From an uncultured Rhizobiaceae group bacterium (GTDB taxonomy: Bacteria; Pseudomonadota; Alphaproteobacteria; Rhizobiales; Rhizobiaceae), in assembly GCA_937923355.1 (NCBI GenBank), contig CALAIO010000249.1, positions 1 through 7,234 of the forward strand: DNA of 7,234 bases, read 5' to 3'. The notes under the pieces are model-generated. The model did no database searches and had not been told where the DNA came from. It saw only the letters and a program-made list of their open reading frames with translations. A program made the position numbers and the translations under genes. Below, piece after piece: positions 1 through 6,082 of this stretch (positions are counted from its first letter, which is position 1; every line of letters starts with the position of its first letter).

Positions 1-516
1 GATGACAATCGCGCGCGACTTTTCAATTGGATAAACCTTCAATCGCTTCTTGAACTCATCCAGGACTGCCGATTGGGAGGAACTGATTACATTACTATTG
101 TTTGGCGTAACTTCAGGCTTATCATCGCCTGCAAACATGTCACCAATCGCATCAAAAAAACCTTTTTCATTAAATTCATCGGAGTTTTCCAAGTCGAGCT
201 GCGTCATGATTTCCAAAGCTATCTTGTCGGAGCTGATGACTTCGACCTGACTGCGAATGGCTTCTTCGTCAAACTGATTGTTGGTCTGTTGCCCACCATT
301 ATCATTGAGCGTGCGGTTAAAAGAATTATCCTTATTCTCAATAATAATACGCGCATTGGATTCGTAGCGCTCAGGGATTGCAGATAAAAACAGGAACAGG
401 CCGACCGTTGCAAGAACAGTTACAAGCAGGACAAGCCACCACTTGCGCTTTAATGCAGCAAACAGACCAATGACGTCTATATCATCGTCTTGCGTTAGTA
501 CATTAGGGTCTGACAT
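1..516 (-). CDS. Wzz/Wzc-like polysaccharide chain-length and export protein, N-terminal part (runs off left edge)
   Basis: Reading leftward from an ATG at 514-516, 172 codons stay open to the window edge, so only the N-terminus is present. The protein begins MSDPNVLTQDDDIDVIGLFA, followed by a basic LKRKWW patch and one hydrophobic membrane helix at about residues 26-46. It then continues into a soluble, presumably periplasmic region with ESNARIII and EEAIRSQVEVI. This 'I-x-x-L-x-x-LKRKWW-TM-Y-x-S-x-A-x-I' layout is typical of the Wzz domain that starts ExoP/Wzc/GumC-type proteins, which sit in the inner membrane and control chain length and export, often with a C-terminal tyrosine kinase. 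The kinase half, if any, is outside the window. A GGAG sits 7 nt before the start. It is transcribed divergently from the OPX gene, its expected export partner. The start and family are well supported; the subtype (with or without kinase) cannot be decided here. Confidence 0.86.
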   Translation of the reverse strand, partial: MSDPNVLTQDDDIDVIGLFAALKRKWWLVLLVTVLATVGLFLFLSAIPERYESNARIIIENKDNSFNRTLNDNGGQQTNNQFDEEAIRSQVEVISSDKIALEIMTQLDLENSDEFNEKGFFDAIGDMFAGDDKPEVTPNNSNVISSSQSAVLDEFKKRLKVYPIEKSRAIVI

Positions 517-761
517 CCAATTACTCCAAAGTTACTCAACTGCTCATACAAAAATAATTACGCGCAAGTGTGGCGTGCGCAAATCATGACCAGACAATGA
601 ACGAACATGGTAACCAAGGAGTTAAGAAAGCTGATTTTGATTTTAAAAAATAAGGTTTATCAAGGAAGTTATTGGATTTGCTTTACCTGCTATTAACCAT
701 AACAGATGTTTAATAGGGAAAATTTAATGAGCTAATTATTTTCCATCAAGGAATAAAAATC
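517..761. promoter_or_regulatory. Divergent intergenic control region between Wzz-like and OPX genes
   Basis: This AT-rich 245-bp spacer must hold the promoters for both the leftward Wzz-like gene and the rightward OPX gene. Left-facing, a weak candidate has -35 TTGCGC and, 17 nt on, -10 AATTAT around 556-582. Right-facing, a weak candidate has ATAACA at 699-704 and TTTAAT at 723-728 with an 18-nt spacer. A GC-rich element at 562-582 carries two direct copies of GCGCAA 15 nt apart and an inverted GCGCA/TGCGC pair; it overlaps the left-facing promoter candidate and could be an operator. An AAGGA at 748-752 is the likely ribosome site of the OPX gene, 9 nt before its ATG. The region's role is certain from the gene layout; the individual sites are inference. 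Confidence 0.5.
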
Positions 762-1340
762 ATGTTTTGCGTCCGTTCCAAAAACCTTTGGAGAGCCATC
801 GCCGTTTCTTTTATGGCTTTGGTTATTTCAGCCTGTGCAGCCTACAAGCCACTCGATCCGGCGTTTCACAAGGCTTTAACAGAACCCTACAGACTGGATT
901 CTGGGGATACTTTACGTGTTACAGTTTTTGGGCAAACGGAACTTACCAATACTTATACAGTCGATAAAGCTGGCCATATATCATTCCCGCTCGTGGGTTC
1001 AATCGGCGCGCGTGGCGTGACACCAAAACAAATGGAAGGCCGCATTGCAAATGGTCTTAAGCGCGGTTTCTTGCGTGATCCTGATGTTTCTGTTGAGATT
1101 GCAACTTATCGACCTTTCTTCATTTTGGGTGAAGTTGGCACATCTGGCCAGTATGTTTATGTGCCAGGCATGACTGTTCAAAATGCGATTGCAATTGCAG
1201 GTGGTTTTTCTGCTCGCGCAGATCAAAGCGATGTTGATATCACGCGAAATATCAACGGTGAGATTATTACAGGCCGCGTACCAATTAGTGATCCTATTCT
1301 ACCAGGTGATACTATCGCGATTAGAGAACGCCTGTTTTAA
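762..1340 (+). CDS. Outer-membrane polysaccharide export (OPX, Wza-like) lipoprotein, short form
   Basis: This 192-aa protein has a lipoprotein signal: a basic start, a hydrophobic stretch at about 12-24 and a lipobox ISAC with the lipidated Cys25. A Poly_export domain follows at about 42-114 (YRLDSGDTLRVTVFG, then VDKAGHISFPLVG and the DPDVSVEI strand). One SLBB-type beta-grasp domain at about 117-187 contains GEVGTSGQYVYVPGMTV and PGDTIAI. OPX proteins form ring channels that take capsule or exopolysaccharide from the periplasm to the outside, working with a Wzc/Wzz partner such as the one encoded divergently at the left. E. coli Wza is about 380 aa and has extra SLBB-like domains and a C-terminal membrane helix. 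This protein stops right after one SLBB domain, so it lacks the membrane-spanning part. AAGGA 9 nt upstream supports the start. The next gene begins 5 nt after its stop. Confidence 0.93.
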   Translation: MFCVRSKNLWRAIAVSFMALVISACAAYKPLDPAFHKALTEPYRLDSGDTLRVTVFGQTELTNTYTVDKAGHISFPLVGSIGARGVTPKQMEGRIANGLKRGFLRDPDVSVEIATYRPFFILGEVGTSGQYVYVPGMTVQNAIAIAGGFSARADQSDVDITRNINGEIITGRVPISDPILPGDTIAIRERLF

Positions 1341-1345
1341 AACCA

Positions 1346-2455
1346 ATGAGCAAACATTTAAAAATCATTCATTGCTTCCGCTCACCCGTGGGAGGCATTT
1401 TTCGCCACGTGCGCGATTTGCTTCATAAGCAGGCAGAAGCAGGACATTCCGTTGGTATTATTTGCGATTCATCAACGGGCGGAGACTATGAAAATAAGCT
1501 CTTTGAAGAAATTCGCCCCCTACTCTCGCTTGGCCTGTACCGCATCCCCATGGCGCGCTCGATTGCACCGAAAGACTTATCCGCACTGCTAAAAACCAGA
1601 AGCCTTATCAAGCAAATTGCGCCTGATGTAGTTCATTCCCATAGTGCCAAAGGTGGCGTGTACGGTCGTTTGGGTGCATGGCTTGCAGACAAGACAATCA
1701 AGACATTCTATTGCCCGCACGGTGGCGCAATGCACTATGATGCTGCTTCGCTTAAAGGCAAAATATTCTTCAACGCAGAACGCTTTCTTGAGCGAATGAC
1801 CACAAGCCTGATTTTTGTCAGTGATTATGAACGCAATGCCTATCATGAAAAAGTAGGCATACCACGATGCCCAGAAGCCATTGTCTACAACGGCATATCG
1901 CCTGAAGAATTTATCCCTGTTCATCCTGCAAAGGATGCAACGCAGTTTCTATACATTGGCATGAAGCGCGACCTTAAAGGTCCTGATCTTTTCCTGGATG
2001 CTTTGAAAATTGCCCGTGACACGTCTGGCCTAGACCTTAAGGCATGGTTTGTTGGCGATGGGCCTGACGAAGCAAAATATGATTTGCAAATCAAAAAACT
2101 GGAATTGGAAAACTGCGTTCATGTAAGCAATGCCATGCCAGCACGTGAGGCGTTTGCACTTGCTGATATTGTCGTTGTACCCTCTCGAGCAGAGTCTCTT
2201 CCTTATCTCGTTCTTGAAGCCATTGCAGCGCAAAAGCCAATGGTTGCCGTTGATGTGGGCGGTATCCCTGAAATCTTTGGGGTGGAAAAAAACAGACTTG
2301 TACCGACCAATGATGCAGAAGCGCTTGCGACAGCAATGCTCAAACTTCATGCAGATAAAAATAGACACCAGCAAGCCGCTGAAATGGCTACGGAATTACA
2401 GAAAAAATTCTCACTGGATGCCATGGCTAAAGGTGTTGAGAGCCTATACTCTTAA
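1346..2455 (+). CDS. GT4-family (GT-B fold) glycosyltransferase
   Basis: This 369-aa retaining glycosyltransferase probably adds a sugar from a nucleotide-sugar donor to the lipid-linked repeat unit at the cytoplasmic face of the membrane. The N-terminal Rossmann half has the glycine-rich PVGGIFRHVRDL loop (14-25), DVVHSHSAKGG (94-104) and YCPHGGAMHYD (122-132). The linker VYNGI lies at 180-184. The C-terminal half has YIGMKRDLKGPDLFLDA (203-219), WFVGDGP (234-240) and the family's E-x7-E donor-binding motif, Glu283 to Glu291, in PSRAESLPYLVLEA. The length is normal for the family, and no membrane segment is seen. The gene starts 5 nt after the OPX stop with no clear Shine-Dalgarno sequence in between, so its translation is probably coupled to the OPX gene. 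Donor sugar and linkage cannot be read from the sequence. Confidence 0.93.
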   Translation: MSKHLKIIHCFRSPVGGIFRHVRDLLHKQAEAGHSVGIICDSSTGGDYENKLFEEIRPLLSLGLYRIPMARSIAPKDLSALLKTRSLIKQIAPDVVHSHSAKGGVYGRLGAWLADKTIKTFYCPHGGAMHYDAASLKGKIFFNAERFLERMTTSLIFVSDYERNAYHEKVGIPRCPEAIVYNGISPEEFIPVHPAKDATQFLYIGMKRDLKGPDLFLDALKIARDTSGLDLKAWFVGDGPDEAKYDLQIKKLELENCVHVSNAMPAREAFALADIVVVPSRAESLPYLVLEAIAAQKPMVAVDVGGIPEIFGVEKNRLVPTNDAEALATAMLKLHADKNRHQQAAEMATELQKKFSLDAMAKGVESLYS

Positions 2456-2610
2456 ACTTCACTTAAGCTTCCCAATAAGATTCAACTTAATGCGTTAACC
2501 TACTGTTATGCATAAATAAAATCTCTTGGATTTTTGCGCTTCGTTAAACAATCTTCTTAGTGTTTTTGCCGTATATATTCCCTTGGGTAATATTACGGAC
2601 AGAGTGGACA
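2456..2610 (+). promoter_or_regulatory. 155-bp gap with a possible internal promoter before the sugar transferase
   Basis: This is the only sizeable gap inside the rightward gene group. A possible promoter has TTGCCG at 2566-2571 and TAATAT at 2588-2593 with a 16-nt spacer; each hexamer matches the sigma-70 consensus at four of six positions. An AT-only hairpin (AAAATC at 2518-2523 with GATTTT at 2529-2534) is too weak to call a terminator. The gap may let the transferase and polymerase genes be expressed separately from the OPX/GT pair. This is inference from spacing and weak motif matches. Confidence 0.3.
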
Positions 2611-4158
2611 ATGAAAACACTATCAAAAGAAATAGGAAACGGTTTTTCTCGCGAAGAGATGAAAAAGGCTGTTGCTCAAGAAGAAATCTCCAAGGAACGT
2701 TCAGTTGAATTGAACGCATTGGCAAGTCAGGTTGCGGAACAATTCTCCGCCAAATCCATCTCGCCATTTCTGATTTCAGGCTCACTTCGCCTGATTGATT
2801 TTCTTGCTTTGTCGATGGTCGCAATCATCACGATGTTCTTTCATCTTGTACCCGTGCTGGAAATGAGCAACTGGCATATTGCCTCGGCATTTTTGGGGGC
2901 TGTTGTTACTACTGGTTTCATCCAGGGTATGGATGGTTATCTTACAACAACGCTCAGACAATTTAGCACATCATTTTTCAAAAGTCTGATTGCTTTCACC
3001 ATGGCCTTTGTCGTTACCATGATGATGATGTTTCTTGCGCAAATCCTTACCGGAAAAATGACCTATTGGATTGGTATGTGGTTTGGGTATGGTGTTGTAT
3101 ATCTAGGCGTTTCGCGCGCTATGGCAGGCGCAGTTGTAACTAAACTTATGAATGATGGTCGTCTAGAACGTCGTGCTATCATTATAGGTGGTGGCCAGCC
3201 AGCCTCTGAGCTTATTCATGCCATGGAAGCAAATCCAAATTCTGACATTCGTATTTGCGGTATCTTTGATGACCGCACAGATGATCGTTCACCTGATATT
3301 GTGGCGGGCTATCCTAAGCTTGGCAATGTTGCAGAACTTGTAGAGTTTACCCGCAAAGCACGCATTAACATGCTGATTGTTTCCATTCCATTGAGTGCTG
3401 AAAAACGCGTATTACAACTTTTAAAACGCCTATGGATGTTGCCAGTCGATATCCGCCTGTCAGCACATACCAACAAGCTTTTCTTCCGCCAACGTACCTA
3501 TAGTTACGAAGGCACTGTGCCTATGGTTGATGTGTTTGAAAAGCCGATTGCTGACTGGGACTCGGTTATGAAACGCGCCTTTGACATTGTTTTTGCCTCT
3601 GCCGCAATCATTGCGCTTAGCCCGATTATGCTGATTGCAGCGATCGCTGTTAAGCTTGATAGCAAGGGACCGATTATCTTCAAGCAAAAGCGAGAAGGCT
3701 TTAACAATGAAGAAATTGAAATCTTTAAATTCCGTTCTCTATATACCGATCAAGGCGACAAAAGCGGCGTTAATGTTGTTACTAAAGGCGATAACCGCGT
3801 AACAAAAGTGGGTCGTATCATCCGCAAGACTTCGATCGATGAACTGCCACAACTCTTTAACGTATTGCTTGGTTCGCTCTCACTGGTTGGCCCTCGCCCA
3901 CATGTTGCCAACGCACAAACAGACAACAAGCTTTGGACAGAAGTTGTTGATAGCTACATCGCTCGCCACAAGGTAAAGCCTGGTGTTACCGGCTGGGCGC
4001 AGATTAACGGTTGGCGTGGTGAAGTAGACCAGGAAGAGAAGCTGAAAGGCCGTGTTGAATACGATCTGTATTACATCGAAAACTGGTCTTTACTATTTGA
4101 TCTCTACATTCTGGCGATCACCCCATTCAAGCTTATCAATACAGAAAACGCCTATTAG
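2611..4158 (+). CDS. Undecaprenyl-phosphate hexose-1-phosphate transferase (WcaJ-type initiating sugar transferase)
   Basis: This enzyme transfers a hexose-1-phosphate, typically glucose, from a UDP-sugar to undecaprenyl phosphate, the first step of repeat-unit assembly at the inner membrane. In the 515-aa product, four N-terminal membrane helices lie at about 58-81, 88-105, 118-147 and 150-170. A Rossmann-like domain at about 187-310 starts with IIGGGQ. The catalytic bacterial sugar transferase domain spans about 320-506: a re-entrant hydrophobic helix at 324-348, KFRS at 373-376, the catalytic DE pair Asp410-Glu411 in DELPQLFNVL, SLVGPRP at 424-430, KPGVTGWAQINGWRG at 456-470 and YDLYYIENWSL at 484-494. 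All expected motifs are present and the length is normal. I chose ATG 2611 over the in-frame GTG at 2560: the 17 extra residues look unlike coding sequence and overlap the candidate promoter. No strong Shine-Dalgarno precedes either start. The polymerase gene follows after 8 nt. Confidence 0.95.
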   Translation: MKTLSKEIGNGFSREEMKKAVAQEEISKERSVELNALASQVAEQFSAKSISPFLISGSLRLIDFLALSMVAIITMFFHLVPVLEMSNWHIASAFLGAVVTTGFIQGMDGYLTTTLRQFSTSFFKSLIAFTMAFVVTMMMMFLAQILTGKMTYWIGMWFGYGVVYLGVSRAMAGAVVTKLMNDGRLERRAIIIGGGQPASELIHAMEANPNSDIRICGIFDDRTDDRSPDIVAGYPKLGNVAELVEFTRKARINMLIVSIPLSAEKRVLQLLKRLWMLPVDIRLSAHTNKLFFRQRTYSYEGTVPMVDVFEKPIADWDSVMKRAFDIVFASAAIIALSPIMLIAAIAVKLDSKGPIIFKQKREGFNNEEIEIFKFRSLYTDQGDKSGVNVVTKGDNRVTKVGRIIRKTSIDELPQLFNVLLGSLSLVGPRPHVANAQTDNKLWTEVVDSYIARHKVKPGVTGWAQINGWRGEVDQEEKLKGRVEYDLYYIENWSLLFDLYILAITPFKLINTENAY

Positions 4159-4166
4159 GAAACGGT

Positions 4167-5465
4167 ATGAGCGTTGAAACCCTAAAGGTTAGTCCAAACC
4201 CAAAGTCTATCGGTGGTATAAAAATATCGATGCTGATGAACTGTGTTTTGGGTTTGGCTATCTTTACAGGTGGTTTTGTAACGTTTGAACCTGCCCCATA
4301 TGAAGTATTATTGGCCGCATTTCTAGGCGTCTCCTTCGTGTTTGGGCTTCGTGTTCCAGCCAGTGTTTTACCGATACTCATACCGGTTTTCACCTTTACG
4401 CTGGGTGGCATTATTTCTTCTTTTCAGATCGAAGACTGGTATCGCGGTGTTATTTATAATCTTGTAACCCTGTTCTTGGGGCTAACGTCCGTCTTCTTTG
4501 CCATTTTGATTGCGCAAGAAATGGGGCGACTGAGGCTTATTTTCAGGGTCTATGTGGTTGCCGCAGCGTGTACCTCCATCCTTGGTATTCTGGGATATTT
4601 CGGCATGCCAGGGTTTGATATTTTCACCAAGTTTGAACGTGCCCAAGGTGCCTTTGCTGATCCAAACGTTTTTGCGCCGTTTCTCATCGCCCCTATTTTA
4701 TACTTGATTTATGGCGTCATGAACCGCTCTGTCACCATGCTTCCAATCCGTGCGGCGTTTCTTTTTGTGATCTTGCTGGGCGAGTTTCTGGCGTTCTCGC
4801 GTGGTGGCTGGGGTGTGACCACGATTACCGTTTTGATGTTTTATTGTCTGTTGCTCATTAACGAGCCCAAGCCACAAGTGAAAGCAAAATACATTTTGAT
4901 GGGTGTTGCAGGCCTTGCAACTTTAATCGTTGCAATTGTTATTGCTCTCCAAATACCTGCAATCTCCGACATTTTTGTCCAACGCGCACAAGTGGTTCAA
5001 AATTATGATGGCGCACGTTTGGGTAGATTTGCTCGCCATGCCATCGGCTTTGAATTGGCGCTGAGCAAACCGTGGGGCATAGGTAACCTTGAGTTTGGCT
5101 TCTTATACGGAGAAGACGAACATAATGTCTATCTTCGCAGCCTGATGTCTTATGGCTGGATCGGGTTTGTATCTTGGCTTACGATTATTCTATGGCCGCT
5201 AATTGCAGGCTTTAAAAGCCTGTTCCTGAACCGCCCTTGGCAGGTTTATTTCCAGATTTGTTATGTTGTATTTTTTGGTCACCTGCTTCTTGCATGGGTT
5301 ATTGACATCGACCACTGGCGCCACGTTTATCTTTTGCTCGGCATGATTTGGGGTTGTATTCTTCTTGAAAAGAAGCACCAAAAAGCAAAACGTACAGCAC
5401 AACAACAAGCTGCACAGCCTGCTCAAAACCAGCCCTATTCTGGTGGCATGGTTCCTGCTGAATAA
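4167..5465 (+). CDS. Wzy / O-antigen ligase family polysaccharide polymerase, integral membrane protein
   Basis: The 432-aa product has about ten to twelve hydrophobic helices. Family landmarks are ERAQGAFADPNVFAPFL (157-173), the SRGGW motif (211-215) and a large outer loop at about 262-325. That loop has RLGRFARHAIGFELALSKP, then WGIGNLEFG and DEHNVYLRSLMSYGWIGF, the HN-x-YL pattern of the Wzy_C domain. Such proteins join undecaprenyl-linked repeats into a chain, or ligate glycans, on the periplasmic side. Next to an initiating transferase and an OPX gene, polymerase is the likelier role. After the last helix, a 32-residue cytosolic tail (from Glu401) is rich in Lys, Gln, Ala and Pro. The AGGAA ribosome site at 4157-4161 overlaps the stop codon of the previous gene, which suggests coupled translation. 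Polymerase versus ligase cannot be settled from sequence alone. Confidence 0.88.
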   Translation: MSVETLKVSPNPKSIGGIKISMLMNCVLGLAIFTGGFVTFEPAPYEVLLAAFLGVSFVFGLRVPASVLPILIPVFTFTLGGIISSFQIEDWYRGVIYNLVTLFLGLTSVFFAILIAQEMGRLRLIFRVYVVAAACTSILGILGYFGMPGFDIFTKFERAQGAFADPNVFAPFLIAPILYLIYGVMNRSVTMLPIRAAFLFVILLGEFLAFSRGGWGVTTITVLMFYCLLLINEPKPQVKAKYILMGVAGLATLIVAIVIALQIPAISDIFVQRAQVVQNYDGARLGRFARHAIGFELALSKPWGIGNLEFGFLYGEDEHNVYLRSLMSYGWIGFVSWLTIILWPLIAGFKSLFLNRPWQVYFQICYVVFFGHLLLAWVIDIDHWRHVYLLLGMIWGCILLEKKHQKAKRTAQQQAAQPAQNQPYSGGMVPAE

Positions 5466-5484
5466 TCATTTGATTTTAAGAAGG

Positions 5485-5561
5485 TGGTCGGAGTAGCAGG
5501 ACTTGAACCTGCGACCTTTCGGCCCCCAGCCGAACGCGCTACCAGACTGCGCCATACTCCG
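5485..5561 (-). tRNA. tRNA-Pro, anticodon GGG, CCA end encoded
   Basis: Read on the minus strand, 77 nt fold as a complete cloverleaf. The acceptor stem is CGGAGTA/TACTCCG with discriminator A and an encoded CCA. The D arm has GCGC/GCGC around AGTCTGGTA. The anticodon stem TTCGG/CCGAA holds the loop CTGGGGG, giving anticodon GGG (reads CCC and CCU). The variable loop is AGGTC, and the T stem GCAGG/CCTGC holds TTCAAGT. All stems pair without mismatch. It lies 19 bp from the end of the convergent polymerase gene and downstream of the GNAT gene on its own strand. No duplicated 3' end that would mark an integrated element is visible in the window. Confidence 0.98.
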
Positions 5562-5573
5562 ATTTTTGTTGAT

Positions 5574-5602
5574 TTTATAGCTGTAAATAAAAGCTTTTTA
5601 AA
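5574..5602 (-). promoter_or_regulatory. Likely sigma-70 promoter of tRNA-Pro
   Basis: On the minus strand, a -35 TTTAAA (5597-5602) and a -10 TATAAA (5574-5579) are separated by exactly 17 nt, and the -10 ends 12 nt before the first base of the tRNA. The hexamers match consensus at four and five of six positions. The perfect palindrome AAAAGCTTTT at 5589-5598 overlaps the -35. Transcription could also arrive from the GNAT gene, which ends just upstream. Confidence 0.5.
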
Positions 5603-5610
5603 CTCCAAAT

Positions 5611-6081
5611 TCATATTGCAGATGGCTTTATTTTCAAGACCATATCATATCGATCCAAACCATCAGCAAACCCGTTTGGTGTTATACCAACAGTTTGAAA
5701 GCCAAAACTCTCATAAAAACCATAAGTATGTTGGCTAGTCTCCAAACCAAGTTCGATGACTTCATGATGCGAGCACGCAAGCTCAATTCTCGCTTCCGTT
5801 AATATTGTACCCAAACCTTGATTGTGAAAATTGCTATCGACCATGCCCCACGCCATACGTGCTTTTTGACGTTGAGATTCAATAATCAAACCGCCACAAG
5901 CACGCACCAAATTATTTTCAATAAGCACCAAGTAAGGCCTATCAACTGGGTCTACGGCATCAAGGCATTGGATAAAATCTGAACGTTCATGCTGCGCAAA
6001 ATACTTTGGCACATTACTTTCAAACAGCGCCATGCACGCTTCATAGTCGTCTAATGTGTAAGGTCTCGCTGCTAGGTGCAT
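5611..6081 (-). CDS. GNAT-family N-acetyltransferase
   Basis: This 156-aa single-domain protein fits the GCN5-related acetyltransferase fold, which moves an acetyl group from acetyl-CoA to an amine of a small molecule or protein. It starts with the usual beta1 strand and helix (LAARPYTLDDYEACMALFESNV). Strand beta4 is ARMAWGMVDSNFH (74-86), followed by the CoA-pyrophosphate loop NQGLGT (87-92). The strand VIELGLET lies at 108-115 and the late motif TYGFYESFGFQTVG at 119-132. The start ATG lies one nucleotide after the stop of the upstream ATPase gene with no obvious ribosome site, so translation is probably coupled. The substrate cannot be predicted. The fold is secure; the role of the pairing with an ATPase is unknown. 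Confidence 0.93.
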   Translation of the reverse strand: MHLAARPYTLDDYEACMALFESNVPKYFAQHERSDFIQCLDAVDPVDRPYLVLIENNLVRACGGLIIESQRQKARMAWGMVDSNFHNQGLGTILTEARIELACSHHEVIELGLETSQHTYGFYESFGFQTVGITPNGFADGLDRYDMVLKIKPSAI

Positions 6082-6082
6082 A

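Noticed and set aside
597..653. 18-codon plus-strand frame (MNEHGNQGVKKADFDFKK) in the divergent spacer
   Set aside because: No ribosome site precedes it and the length is within chance; no other support.
693..713. TTAA pair resembling a CtrA-binding site upstream of the OPX gene
   Set aside because: The two TTAA copies are 13 nt apart, not the 7 nt of the CtrA consensus.
2030..2374. Long minus-strand frames inside the glycosyltransferase gene
   Set aside because: They are shadows of the GT4 coding frame, with Cys/Phe/His-rich composition and no recognisable domain.
2560..2610. GTG-initiated N-terminal extension of the sugar transferase
   Set aside because: The 17 extra residues do not look like family sequence and overlap a candidate promoter; ATG 2611 is preferred.
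5464..5475. AATCA-TT-TGATT dyad after the polymerase gene as a terminator
   Set aside because: The stem is 5 bp of mostly A-T with a 2-nt loop and no T-run.
5485..5561. tRNA-Pro as an integration site of a mobile element
   Set aside because: No integrase gene and no second copy of the tRNA 3' end are visible in the window.
5484..5738. Plus-strand 84-codon frame starting MVGVAGLEPATFRPPAERA
   Set aside because: It is the antisense translation of the tRNA-Pro gene, a well-known false protein found in many databases, and its remainder overlaps the end of the GNAT gene.
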